From positions 1 through 64,000 of the forward strand of contig LVAN01000013.1 in the NCBI GenBank assembly GCA_001604045.1: 64,000 nt of DNA, written 5' to 3'. The stretch is from Clostridiales bacterium Firm_08. GTDB lineage: Bacteria; Bacillota; Clostridia; Oscillospirales; QAKW01. Under the pieces are notes generated by a model, which saw only the letters and a program-made list of their open reading frames with translations, had not been told where the DNA came from and ran no database searches. Position 1 is the first letter of the stretch. Each line of letters opens with the position of its first letter. Positions 48,405 to 58,300 of the stretch are shown here, piece after piece. A program made the translations under genes and the position numbers.

Positions 48405-49087
48405 TAAAAGCAGTGATTTTCGATCTCGACCATACGCTCTATGACCGTCGAAAGACGGTCCTTGCCGCGGCGCCCGTCTTTCGGCGGCGGCTGGCGGAAT
48501 TCCTGCGCCCGGATATCACCGACGAGGTGTTCAGTGAAGCGTGGCTCGCCGCCGAGACCAACGAGGAAAACCATGTCAGGCTCGGCTATCCCGGCATTCT
48601 TGACGAGCTGATCGAAAAAGGGATGTTCGCCGTCCCGCCGACCAAAGAGCAGTATCTCGCGGTTTTTTACCCGACGCTGGCGGAGCATATCGTGATGTGC
48701 CCCGACGTCTACGACGCCCTGCGCCGCCTGCGGGAGCAGGGGCACAAGATCGCCCTGCTCACCAACGGGTATGTAAAGTTTCAAAATCTCAAACTCAGCT
48801 ATACCGAACTGCGGGACTATATGGACCTTACGATGGTCAGCGAGGAGATCGGTTTCAGCAAACCGGACGGCCGCGCTTTTCTCACCGCCTGCCGGCGGCT
48901 GGGCGTTCGTACCGATGAGGCGGTGTACGTCGGCGACCAGATCTATATCGATATGTGCGGCGCCCGCGGCGCGGGGCTCAAAACGGTGTGGATCCCCTAT
49001 GTCGGGACGTGGCCGGACGACCTCACCCCGCCCGATCGTATCATCCATACCTTCGCGGAACTGCCCGCCGCGATCAAAGATCTATAA
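48401..49087 (+). CDS. HAD-superfamily hydrolase
   Basis: IKAVIFDLDHTLYDRRKT, LLTNGY, FSKPDGRAF, VYVGDQIYIDMCGARGAG. Confidence 0.93.
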   Translation: MIKAVIFDLDHTLYDRRKTVLAAAPVFRRRLAEFLRPDITDEVFSEAWLAAETNEENHVRLGYPGILDELIEKGMFAVPPTKEQYLAVFYPTLAEHIVMCPDVYDALRRLREQGHKIALLTNGYVKFQNLKLSYTELRDYMDLTMVSEEIGFSKPDGRAFLTACRRLGVRTDEAVYVGDQIYIDMCGARGAGLKTVWIPYVGTWPDDLTPPDRIIHTFAELPAAIKDL

Positions 49088-49088
49088 A

Positions 49089-49122
49089 ACCAAAAAGGTT
49101 CCCGTCAGGGAACCTTTTTGGT
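49089..49122. repeat. 34-bp palindrome ACCAAAAAGGTTCCCGTCAGGGAACCTTTTTGGT, copy 1 (also a plausible terminator)
   Basis: Identical copy exactly 300 bp downstream. Confidence 0.9.
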
Positions 49123-49155
49123 CAGCGTGTCAAAGAACCTCTTTGACACGCTGAC
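49121..49155. repeat. Perfect inverted repeat GTCAGCGTGTCAAAGA...TCTTTGACACGCTGAC; core is the reverse complement of 31943-31969
   Basis: Direct reading. Confidence 0.85.
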
Positions 49156-49181
49156 AGACTGCAAAAAAGGAAGTTGCATTT

Positions 49182-49233
49182 CGCAGATAGAACTTCGTCG
49201 GCGTACGTGGGTACGGTAGAGGTTCTATCTGCG
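49182..49233. repeat. Inverted repeat CGCAGATAGAAC...GTTCTATCTGCG with nested CGTAC-gtgg-GTACG
   Basis: Direct reading. Confidence 0.8.
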
Positions 49234-49388
49234 GAAAACAGAGAAAAGCCTTGCGGCGCAAGGCTTCCTTGGATGAGAACATTTGTTTTTCTCAGTTTTG
49301 ATTTCGGGTTTTGAACTTTCCCGAAAACGAAACTATTTAAAACTATGTTTCTGTTTCTCTGTGGTGAAACGACTTTTTTGACAGTCTG

Positions 49389-49422
49389 ACCAAAAAGGTT
49401 CCCGTCAGGGAACCTTTTTGGT
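49389..49422. repeat. 34-bp palindrome, copy 2
   Basis: Identical to 49089-49122. Confidence 0.9.
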
Positions 49423-49432
49423 TTCTATAAAC

Positions 49433-50332
49433 TTACGCTTCCAGGTATTTGACCGCGGCGGTGGCGGCGACGGCGCCGTCCGCCGCGGCGGTGACGAGCT
49501 GCCGCACGTCCTTCGTACGGTTGTCCCCCGCGACGAAAACGCCGGGCACGCCGGTGCGGCAGTCCTCCCCGGCGACAGCGTAGCCCGCGTCGTCCAGCGC
49601 GACAAGTTTTTCAAACGCCCGGTTTGCGGGGATCCGCCCCACGGCGACGAACAGTCCGTTTACCGCGAGCGTACGGCTCTCTCCCGCCCTATCGGTGACG
49701 GTCACGCCCTGCAGGCGGCTATCGGCGCTCAGCGCCGTGACGGTGCTGTTCAAAACAAGTTCGATGTTGCCGCGCGCCCTGATCTTTTCCACGCTGCCGC
49801 CGTCCGCGCGGAACGCGTCCCGGCGGTGGATGAGGTAGACCTTTTCGGCGAGATCCGACAGATAGAGCGCGTCCTCCAGCGCCGTGTTCCCGCCGCCGAC
49901 GACCGCGACGGTCCTGCCGCGGAAAAAGGCGCCGTCACAGGTGGCGCAGTAGGAGATCCCTTTGCCGACAAGTTCTGTCTCTCCCTTTACACCGAGTTTG
50001 CGCGGCACCGAGCCGGTCGCGAGGATAACAGCGCGGCAGGGATAGACTTCTTTGGAGGTCACGACCTGTTTTTCCGCGCCGTCCAGAACATCGGTGACTT
50101 TTTCAAAGCGGATCTCGGCGCCCAGCGCCTTTGCCTGTTCATACAGTTTTGTGGCGAAGGCAAACCCGGAAATATGCGGCGCGACGGGATAGTTTTCGAT
50201 ATCCGGCGTGTTGATGATCTGCCCGCCGTATGCCGCCGCTTCCAGCACCAGGACGCTTTTCGCGGCGCGGCAGGCGTAGATGGCGGCGGTCAGCCCCGCG
50301 GGGCCAGCGCCGACGATGATGATGTCATACAT
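49433..50332 (-). CDS. trxB: Thioredoxin reductase
   Basis: DIIIVGAGPAGLTAAIYACRA, CATCDGAFF redox motif, GGGNTALEDA, VFVAGDNRTK. Confidence 0.95.
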   Translation of the reverse strand: MYDIIIVGAGPAGLTAAIYACRAAKSVLVLEAAAYGGQIINTPDIENYPVAPHISGFAFATKLYEQAKALGAEIRFEKVTDVLDGAEKQVVTSKEVYPCRAVILATGSVPRKLGVKGETELVGKGISYCATCDGAFFRGRTVAVVGGGNTALEDALYLSDLAEKVYLIHRRDAFRADGGSVEKIRARGNIELVLNSTVTALSADSRLQGVTVTDRAGESRTLAVNGLFVAVGRIPANRAFEKLVALDDAGYAVAGEDCRTGVPGVFVAGDNRTKDVRQLVTAAADGAVAATAAVKYLEA

Positions 50333-50334
50333 TT

Positions 50335-50643
50335 TTATTCTCCGAGCATCCCTTCGATGTCCTCTTTGGGACGGAAACCGACGCTTCTTGCCGCCTCGGC
50401 GCCGTTTTTGTACAGCACGAGGCAGGGGATGCTGGAAACGTTGCCCGCCAGCGCCAGATCGATCTCCTCATCGATGTTGACCGAGACGAACTTGACGTCC
50501 TTCTTTTCCTCCGCCAGCGCCTCGATGACCGGCGCGAGCATCTGGCAGGGCCCGCACCAGTCGGCGTTGTAGTCGACCAGCACCGGTCTGTCCGCTTTCA
50601 GAACTTCCGCTTCAAAAGTATCCGTTGTGACTTTGGTGATCAT
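50335..50643 (-). CDS. trxA: Thioredoxin
   Basis: VLVDYNADWCGPCQMLAPVIE. Confidence 0.95.
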   Translation of the reverse strand: MITKVTTDTFEAEVLKADRPVLVDYNADWCGPCQMLAPVIEALAEEKKDVKFVSVNIDEEIDLALAGNVSSIPCLVLYKNGAEAARSVGFRPKEDIEGMLGE

Positions 50644-50656
50644 TTTTTTCTCTCCT

Positions 50657-51199
50657 TTACAGTAATTTTACGATATCGTTTTCTATATCGGCGGGGCGTA
50701 CCGTCGGCGCGTACCGTCCGACGACGTTCCCTTCCCGATCCACCAGGAATTTCGTGAAATTCCACTTGATGTCTCCCGCGTCTTTCGTCGTGGGAGAGAG
50801 TTTGCCGATCGATTTCATGATGACTTTGTTTTTCAGCCCGCCGATCTCCTCCTCCGGCGCCTCCCGCTTGAGAAAGGCGTAAAGCGGCGACTGGTTGTCG
50901 CCGTTCACCTCGATCTTGGCGAACTGGTCGAACTTCGTATCGTATTTGAGCGTGCAGAACGTGTGGATCTCCTCATCACTGCCGGGCGCCTGACTGCCGA
51001 ACTGGTTGCAGGGGAAGTCCAGCACTTCCAGCCCCTTTTCGTGATATTTTTCGTACAGCGTCTCCAACGCCTCGTATTGCGGCGTGAACCCGCACCCTGT
51101 CGCGGTATTGACGATGAGCATCACTTTGCCCTTGAGGGACGCGAGGTCAAGCTCGCCGCCGTCTCCCCGTCTTGCGACTTTGAGATCATAGATCGACAT
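50657..51199 (-). CDS. Glutathione peroxidase family protein (Cys-type)
   Basis: LIVNTATGCGFTPQYEALE, VLDFPCNQFGSQAPG, IKWNFTKFLVDREG. Confidence 0.94.
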   Translation of the reverse strand: MSIYDLKVARRGDGGELDLASLKGKVMLIVNTATGCGFTPQYEALETLYEKYHEKGLEVLDFPCNQFGSQAPGSDEEIHTFCTLKYDTKFDQFAKIEVNGDNQSPLYAFLKREAPEEEIGGLKNKVIMKSIGKLSPTTKDAGDIKWNFTKFLVDREGNVVGRYAPTVRPADIENDIVKLL

Positions 51200-51310
51200 G
51201 ATAAGCGCCTCCTTTAAGTTTTGTTCAATTAGATTGTATCAAATCTTTTTTGACTTGTCAAGGTCTTTTGTTGTTATTATGCCCTTTTTTTCTTTTTTTC
51301 GAAATTTCTA

Positions 51311-51339
51311 TTGCTTTTGGAGAAATAGTATGGTATACT
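51311..51339 (+). promoter_or_regulatory. tRNA promoter
   Basis: TTGCTT-17-TATACT just upstream of tRNA. Confidence 0.7.
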
Positions 51340-51350
51340 ACCATTTGTTC

Positions 51351-51427
51351 GGGGGCTTAGCTCAGTTGGTTAGAGCGTCTGCTTGACATGCAGGAGGTCA
51401 CTGGTTCGAGCCCAGCAGTCCCCACCA
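51351..51427 (+). tRNA. tRNA-Val(GAC), CCA encoded
   Basis: GGGGGCT/AGTCCCC acceptor stem, GGTTCGAGCCC T-arm, anticodon loop TTGACAT (GAC). Confidence 0.95.
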
Positions 51428-51428
51428 G

Positions 51429-51456
51429 AAAAATCCACGCATAAGCGTGGATTTTT
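51429..51456 (+). terminator. tRNA terminator
   Basis: AAAAATCCACGC-ataa-GCGTGGATTTTT. Confidence 0.85.
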
Positions 51457-51716
51457 CAGTTATATTCGCCTTACGGCGAGTGATATTGCTTCGCAGTGAT
51501 ATTCGGCTGGCGCCGAGTGATATTGCGCTTCGCGCAACTTAAAGGCGAATATAATATAACTTCGCGGCGAAGCCGCGAAATATCACTATGCCGTAAGGCA
51601 TAATATCACTGCCGCCAAAGGCGGCAATATAACTCTTTCCGTAAAACGTGATTTTCAGTTATATTCGCTTCGCGAGTGATATTGCGCTTCGCGCAACTTA
51701 AAGGCGGCAATATCAC
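51457..51716. repeat. Hairpin-mosaic repeat array with GTGATATT/AATATCAC linkers
   Basis: At least seven small hairpins joined by repeated linkers; CAGTTATATTCGC duplicated at 51457 and 51656. Confidence 0.85.
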
Positions 51717-51762
51717 TATTCTTTCAGACAAGCATTTCAATTCAAAAAAGCAGGTACTCACT

Positions 51763-52257
51763 ATGACTTTCGAACCCTTATCCTCCTCTCCCGAAAAGAT
51801 CGCGGAAATGTCGCGCATGGCGACGGCGATCCTGCGGGAACATTACGATCCCATCGTCGGAAAGGCGCAAAACGATTATATGCTGGTCGTCAACCAGTCC
51901 GAGACCGCCATCCGCGGCCAGCTCGCGAAAGGGTACCGCTACTTTTTTGTCAAAGAAGGGGAACGGACGCTCGGTTTTCTCGCGTTTTTCCCGCGCGGCG
52001 GCGCGATGTATCTGAGCAAATTCTACCTATATAAAAAAGAACGCGGTAAAGGCTATGCCCGGGAAATGCTTGCCTTTGTTACCCGCGCCGCGCGGGCGGA
52101 AGGGCTGGCCGCCGTGGAACTCAACGTCAACCGGCATAATGAAACGACGCGCATCTATGAGCGGCTGGGCTTTACCCGTCTGCGCGAGGAGCGCATCGAC
52201 ATCGGCGGCGGCTTTTTCATCGACGACTACGTCTACCGCCTGCCCTTTAGCGAATAA
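51763..52257 (+). CDS. GNAT-family N-acetyltransferase
   Basis: YLSKFYLYKKERGKGYAREMLAFV, ELNVNRHNETTRIYERLGF. Confidence 0.92.
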   Translation: MTFEPLSSSPEKIAEMSRMATAILREHYDPIVGKAQNDYMLVVNQSETAIRGQLAKGYRYFFVKEGERTLGFLAFFPRGGAMYLSKFYLYKKERGKGYAREMLAFVTRAARAEGLAAVELNVNRHNETTRIYERLGFTRLREERIDIGGGFFIDDYVYRLPFSE

Positions 52258-52263
52258 AAAACC

Positions 52264-52304
52264 AAAAAAATGCGAGAGTGTTTTCACACTCTCGCATTTT
52301 TTGT
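52264..52304. terminator. Bidirectional intrinsic terminator
   Basis: AAAAAAATGCGAGAGTG...CACTCTCGCATTTTTT. Confidence 0.88.
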
Positions 52305-52313
52305 TTTGTGCGG

Positions 52314-55300
52314 TTATCTCGCGATGTTGTGATCGTACAAATTCTTGATCATCTGCGCGACTTCCGAACGGGTGATGGTCTTGACCGGGGAGAGGGTGGT
52401 CTTGGAGGTCCCTTTCAGGACGCCGTAACCGACTGCCCAGGCCATAGCTTTTTCCGCGTAGGGGGACAGCTGATCCAGATCCCGGAATTTCTTGTATCTC
52501 ATATTCTTGATCTTGACAGCGTCCGCGGTCATCGTCGTGTTGTAGTTCATAAACTGCGCGTAGCGGTAAATGATCGCGACGATATCCTGGCGGGTGATCG
52601 GATCGTTGACGCCAAAGCGGCCGGAGCCGTCTTTGTAGCCGTAGATGATACCGTTGTCGACCGCCCAGGCGACCGCGGGGGCGTAGTAGGAGCCCTTGAC
52701 GACGTCGACGAACTGGGAGTCAACATTCTTGTAGGCGGACAGGTCAGCGCCGTTCATCTTGGCGATGACGAGGACGAAGTCCTGACGCGTCATCTTGTCG
52801 TTGACGCCGAAGATCTCCTCGGAGGCGCCGTAACCCTGGAAGTAGCCTCTGTCGCTTACGAAGTTGATCGCGGCGTAGAACCACTCGTCGTCTCTGACGT
52901 CGATGTACTCTCTGCTGGCGACCTGCTTGAAGGTGACAGTCACTTTCGCGTTGGAGGCGGGCATCGTAAACGTATACTTGGTCACGTAGTTAAGGTTCTG
53001 AGAACGGAACGCGACAGGCAGCGCGTTGCCGGCTGCGTCGACGACAGCGATCTTGGAGAAGGCGTACCCGTCGTCGGGATCCGCGGTGACTTCAACGATA
53101 TCGCCGACCTGAGCGGTCGCTTTGTTGACGGTGACGGAGCCGTGGTTACCGGCGGTCGTCGCCTTGGAGACGGTCGTGACCTTGTAGTCGCATTTCTCGA
53201 ATACGATCGCGTACTTCATATCAGTCGCGGGCATCGGGAAGGAAATGGTCTGCGCCGCGCCGTTCGTACCGACCGCGGGCTTATCACCGGCGAAGGTGTA
53301 GGTGTAGCCGTTGGCGGCGTCTTCCGTCGTATTAACGGGAGCGTCCATCGTCGCAACGATAGATTTGACATAATAGCCCTTATCCGGCGTGGCGGTAATG
53401 GTTACGAGCTGCAGATAATCGTATGTGTAGGACGTATCCGTATTGACCGCGCCGTTGACCTCGACCGTACCGTTCTTATATCCCGATTTCAGGGAAAGAA
53501 CATACTCGTCTTTGCAGAATATCACGTCGACCGTCAGATCGTCGGTATTCGCGGCGAAAATGTCGGCCTTATGGATCTCGGGAATGACGAAGGAGTAACC
53601 GGTCTCTGTCTTTTCGACCGGGACAAAGTTGACGGCAACGCCGTCCGCCGCTTTGGAAGTGACCTTCACTTCGTAGACGGTGTAGCCCTCGTCGGGCAGC
53701 GCGGTGAAGTTGATGACGTCGCCATACTGATAGACGTGGCTCTGCGCCGCCGTCTTGGTGGTGTTGATGGCGATCTCGTCGTTGTACGCGCAGCCGTTGG
53801 TGGTCTTGTTGAACACGACTTTGGTGTTGTCAACTTCGTACACGGCTTCAATGACCGTGGGCTGCCAGACCACGAAGTCGGTCGGCGTCAGACTCGCCGC
53901 GGTGACCTGAGGATCGGTGTCCGCGGAGATCCAACCGACGAAGTGGTAGCCGCTCGGAGCGGCGACAGGCGTCGTGTTGAGAGTGGCGTTCTCCATGAAC
54001 TTGATCGCTTCGGTAAAGAGTACGCTGTTTTCCGCGTCTTTGTAGACGACTTCATAAGCGTCCTTGACGTAGTTGACGGTGATGGTGACCGGGGAGGCGG
54101 GCATTACGAACTTGTAAGTGCCGCCGTAGGTGCGGTCGATATCCTTGGTATCAAATACGACGTTGCCGCTGTTGTCAACGACCGAGAGGGTTTCAACGAT
54201 GTAACCGTAGGTCGGGGTGATCGTAAACGTGATCTGGTCGTCGATCTGCTGCAGGGTGGGAGCTTCCAGCGTGCCGGTGGCGGCGCCGCTCGCGACGATG
54301 CTGGTGATCGTGAAGTTGCACTTCTCGTAGGTCACACTATACGTCATATCGGTCGCGGGCATCGGGAAGGAGATGCTCTCCACGGTGCCGTACACGTCGT
54401 TGGCGGGAACGGTACCGGTGTAGGTGTACTTGTGGGTCGCGTCTTCCGTGCTGGTCGCGGAAGGATCGACCATCGTCGCGACGATAGACTTGACGAAGTA
54501 ACCCTTATCCGGGGTGGCGGTGATGGTAACGGTGTCCAAATACTCATAGGTATAAGTATCATCGGTAGAAACTTTACCGTTGACCTCGACCGTACCGTTT
54601 TCGCCGATCACGTCTTTGGTCAGGGCGAAGGTGTCCTTCTTGAACGTGACGATAACATCGACGGGAGAGGTGCTGACCGCGTCGGAAGCGGCTTTGCCGA
54701 GCGCGGGGATGATGAAGGAGTAAGTGCCGTCCGCTTCAGAGTAGGTATATTCGATGTTGATGTTCTTGTCAAGGTCTTTGTGAACGCCGATGACCTTGAT
54801 CTCGTCGATGATATAGCCCTCGTCGGGAACGATGCTGTATGTGACGGTATCCTGATACTTCTTATTGATGGAGACCGCACCGGCAGCAGTCGTTTCGGCG
54901 GAATCCGCGGGCGCGACGTAACCGTGCGTCGTCGCGGCGAAGATCACTTCGGTCTGATCTTTCTCGTAAACAGCGGTGATGACCGTGTTCTTGACGATCA
55001 CGAAGTCGTCTGTCGACAGACTCGGCGCGGTGACCTGAGGATCGGTGTCCGCGGAGACCCAGCCGACGAAGTGATAACCGTTGGGAACGGAAACGACGTC
55101 GGGATACAGGGTCGGATGCTCTTTATATTTGATGGATTCGGAACCGATGTAAGCGTTGTTCGTATCAAGGTACGTCACGGTGTACGCGTCCTTGACGAAT
55201 TTCGCGGTGATCTTGACCTTGGAAGCCGGCATATCAAAGGTATAGTCGGCGCCGTAGGTCTGGTTGATACGGCTCGCGACAGAGGGAATGACTTTACCGG

Positions 55301-58300
55301 TCGCGACGTTCTCGATCTTGAAGGAATCCAGCACGTAGCCGTATTGGGGCTCCAGCGTGCAGACGACCTGATCGGTGTAGGTGTTGACGGGCGCGACGGT
55401 AATGGTGCCGGTGGTATCGCCGCTGGTGACCTCTGTCTCAACGGTGTAGCGGATCTTTCCGTAGGTAACGGAAACGTCCACGTCGCACGCCGGCATATTG
55501 AACTGAATGCTTCTCACGGTGTCCGCGCCGTCGGTGATCTGCGTGCCGGCGTAGTTGGCGCCGTTCGAGAAGTCAACGACGGTCTCGCCGTCCTTGTTGG
55601 TGCCGTCTTTCAGCGTGTAGGAGATCGACTCAACAAAGTATCCGGCTTTCGGCGTCGCGGTGACGGTGACAAGTTCCTTGTAGTCGGCGCTGACTTCTTT
55701 TTCACGGAGTCCGTTGATGTTGACTTCGCCCATGATTTCGAATTCGGCGTCGGTATTGTTTTCTTCGCTGTCCGTGATCTTGGCGATCTTGTAGGTCTCT
55801 TCCACAAAGTAGGCGCGGATCACAACGCTGTCATTGGGCATCGTAAAGTAATAAATGCTGTCTTTCAGCGTGGTCGGGCAGGTCTTGGTGCCGTCCGCGT
55901 AGGTCACGGTGACGCTCGCGAGGTCATAGCCGATGTTCTCGTCGACCTTAAAGCGGATCTCGTCGCCGATGACCGCGTCGGTGATGTTGCGCGGAAGTAC
56001 GCAGCTTCTGCTGGGCTCCAGCATGACCCAATCGGTGATCAGGTTGTCGGAAGAATCAAAGAGAGTGACAAGCCCTTTCGCCGTCTTGGCGGGATCCAGA
56101 TTTTCTTCCGCGATGTAGTTGAGCGTGTCGTCCCAGACCGGATGATAGGAATCGTCGTTACTGTCGGTGACGTTGACGCTGTAAACAAACGGCGCGTACT
56201 CGATGGTAACGAAAACGTCGGACGAGACCATCGGGAACTGATAGGTCCAGGAGCCGTCCGGGTTGTCGGTCAGCGTGGCGGCGGGGTGCGCGACGTTGTT
56301 GTTCTCGTCAAAGTAGTAGGACGTGACGTCCTTGACGTAGTAGCCCTTTTCGGGGAGAATGTCGATCACGGCCTGCCCGCCCTGTTTGACGGCGAGATTC
56401 GTCGTGTCGACGCCGTTGATGCGGTAGGTGCCGTCGGCGTCTTCATTCTCCGCGACGTTTACAACGTAGGCGTTGGGAGCGACGTAGACCGCGATCTCAA
56501 CGTCGGAAATGGGCATCTCGAAGGCAAAGGTGTAGCAGTCGTTGTTCGACGCGTCCTTATACTTTCTGATCAGCGTGGGCGCGACGACGTATTCGTCGGA
56601 GCCGTATTTACGAATGGCGACGCCGGTGATGTTGTACGTCGGGGTCGGCGCGATGTCCAGATGGACCTTATCGCCGGCTTTGGCGGCAACGTGCGGCGTG
56701 ACGGAATCGGTCAGATCCTTGTCCTGAATGGAGGATCTTACATACAGATACTCAAGCTCATCGTCGCAGTCATCGGCTTTGTAGAGGTTGAACTCGTTGC
56801 CGATGTAGGTCGCTTTAACGACCAGGTTGCTGAAGATCGGCGTGGCGGCGGTCAGTTCATAGCCGCCGGTCTCGCCGGAAACGATCCATTTGTCGAACGT
56901 GTAGCCGTTCTTGAACGGATCCAGCGGCATATCGGTACCGAGTTTGTTGCCGCGGAGGACGACCTTGGTGGCGTAGTAGTCGTTGTTTTCATCAAGGAAG
57001 ACGACCGCGTATTCGTCAATAGAGGTGTTGACGCGGATGATGACGTCTTCCGCGGGCATTTTGAAGGTGTAAATTCCGGTGGTCTCGTCATAGTGATACG
57101 CGTAGTATCCGTTATGCTCGGTGCCCACGACCTCAACGCCGATAATATTCTCGTTGGCGTTGCTGTCACCCACGCGGAAGGAAACAAGGTTGTTGTACGT
57201 CTCGTAGGTGGAACTGATGTTCACGAACGCGTCGCCGCCGACCTGCGAGGTGATGTCGATGCTATACAGGTTGGGGACCCACTTGGCGTAGTAGGTGTTG
57301 TTGGCGGAGGAAATACCAGTGATAACGGCGCCGGCGTCATACTCCGCGACGTCGCGATACCAGTAGGCGAAGGTAAATCCTTCTTTGACGGGAGCGGGCG
57401 GCGCGATCAGCGTATCCACTTCCGGATCGAAGTATTTTACATCATAGATCTGCGCGGTGGAATAATCTTTGAAATACACAAAGAAACCGGGGATCTTGGT
57501 GGTCGTGCGGATCACGACGTCCTCGGCAGGCATCGTAAAGCTGTACGTGCCGGTGGCGCTGTCATAAGAGTACGCGTAGTAGCCGCTGCCCGTCGTACCT
57601 TCCACGGTCACACCGAGGACTTCCTCGTTCGGGTTGGTGTCATCCACTTTGAAGGTGACGACGGCGCCGAACTCGGGGTTCGTTTGATATCCGTAGATCA
57701 CGGAGCTTCCGCCGGCAACTGCGGAGACATTATAGGTGTTCGTTGTCCAGTGCGCGTAGAATGTATAATCGGTATTGGCGGTGACGACGACCGGTGTGTT
57801 CGCCGGATAGTTGTCATCGGTGCCGCGATACCAGTAATCGAACGTATATCCCGCTTTGACCGGAACATCGGCGGTCACCAGCGTAGAGGTGTTGGGATCC
57901 ACGAGTTTGACGTCAAAGATCTGGTTGGTCATCGGATCTTTGAAGTACGCGAGATACTTGTTGTACTCGGTCTTGACGCGGACCAGAACGTTCTGCGCCG
58001 GCATCGGGAAGGAATAAAGGCCGGTGGCTTCATCATAGTTATAAGCGATGAACTGACCGTCTTCCTGACCTTCAACGGTCAGAGCGGTGAGTTTGGCGCC
58101 GTTTTGAACGGTGACCTTGAACTTGATGGCGGCGCCGAAGGGCGCGTAGGAGTTGACGATCTCGGGAGAGCTGAACTGAATGTCGGCGTTGGCGGGAACG
58201 CTCTCGTCGATCTTGTAGGTGCGCGCTTCCCAGGCGGCGGTGTAGGTTTTGCCGGCAACGCCGGTAAGAACGTCGCCCGGAGCCGCGGTCTCGGCGCCGC

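Noticed and set aside
49433-51199. trxB-trxA-gpx cluster as a candidate selenoprotein locus
   Set aside because: Gpx active site reads NTATGCGFTPQY with an ordinary Cys codon and no in-frame UGA.
51457-51716. CRISPR interpretation of the hairpin array
   Set aside because: No constant repeat of 25-40 bp with unique spacers; instead short linkers join variable self-complementary stems.
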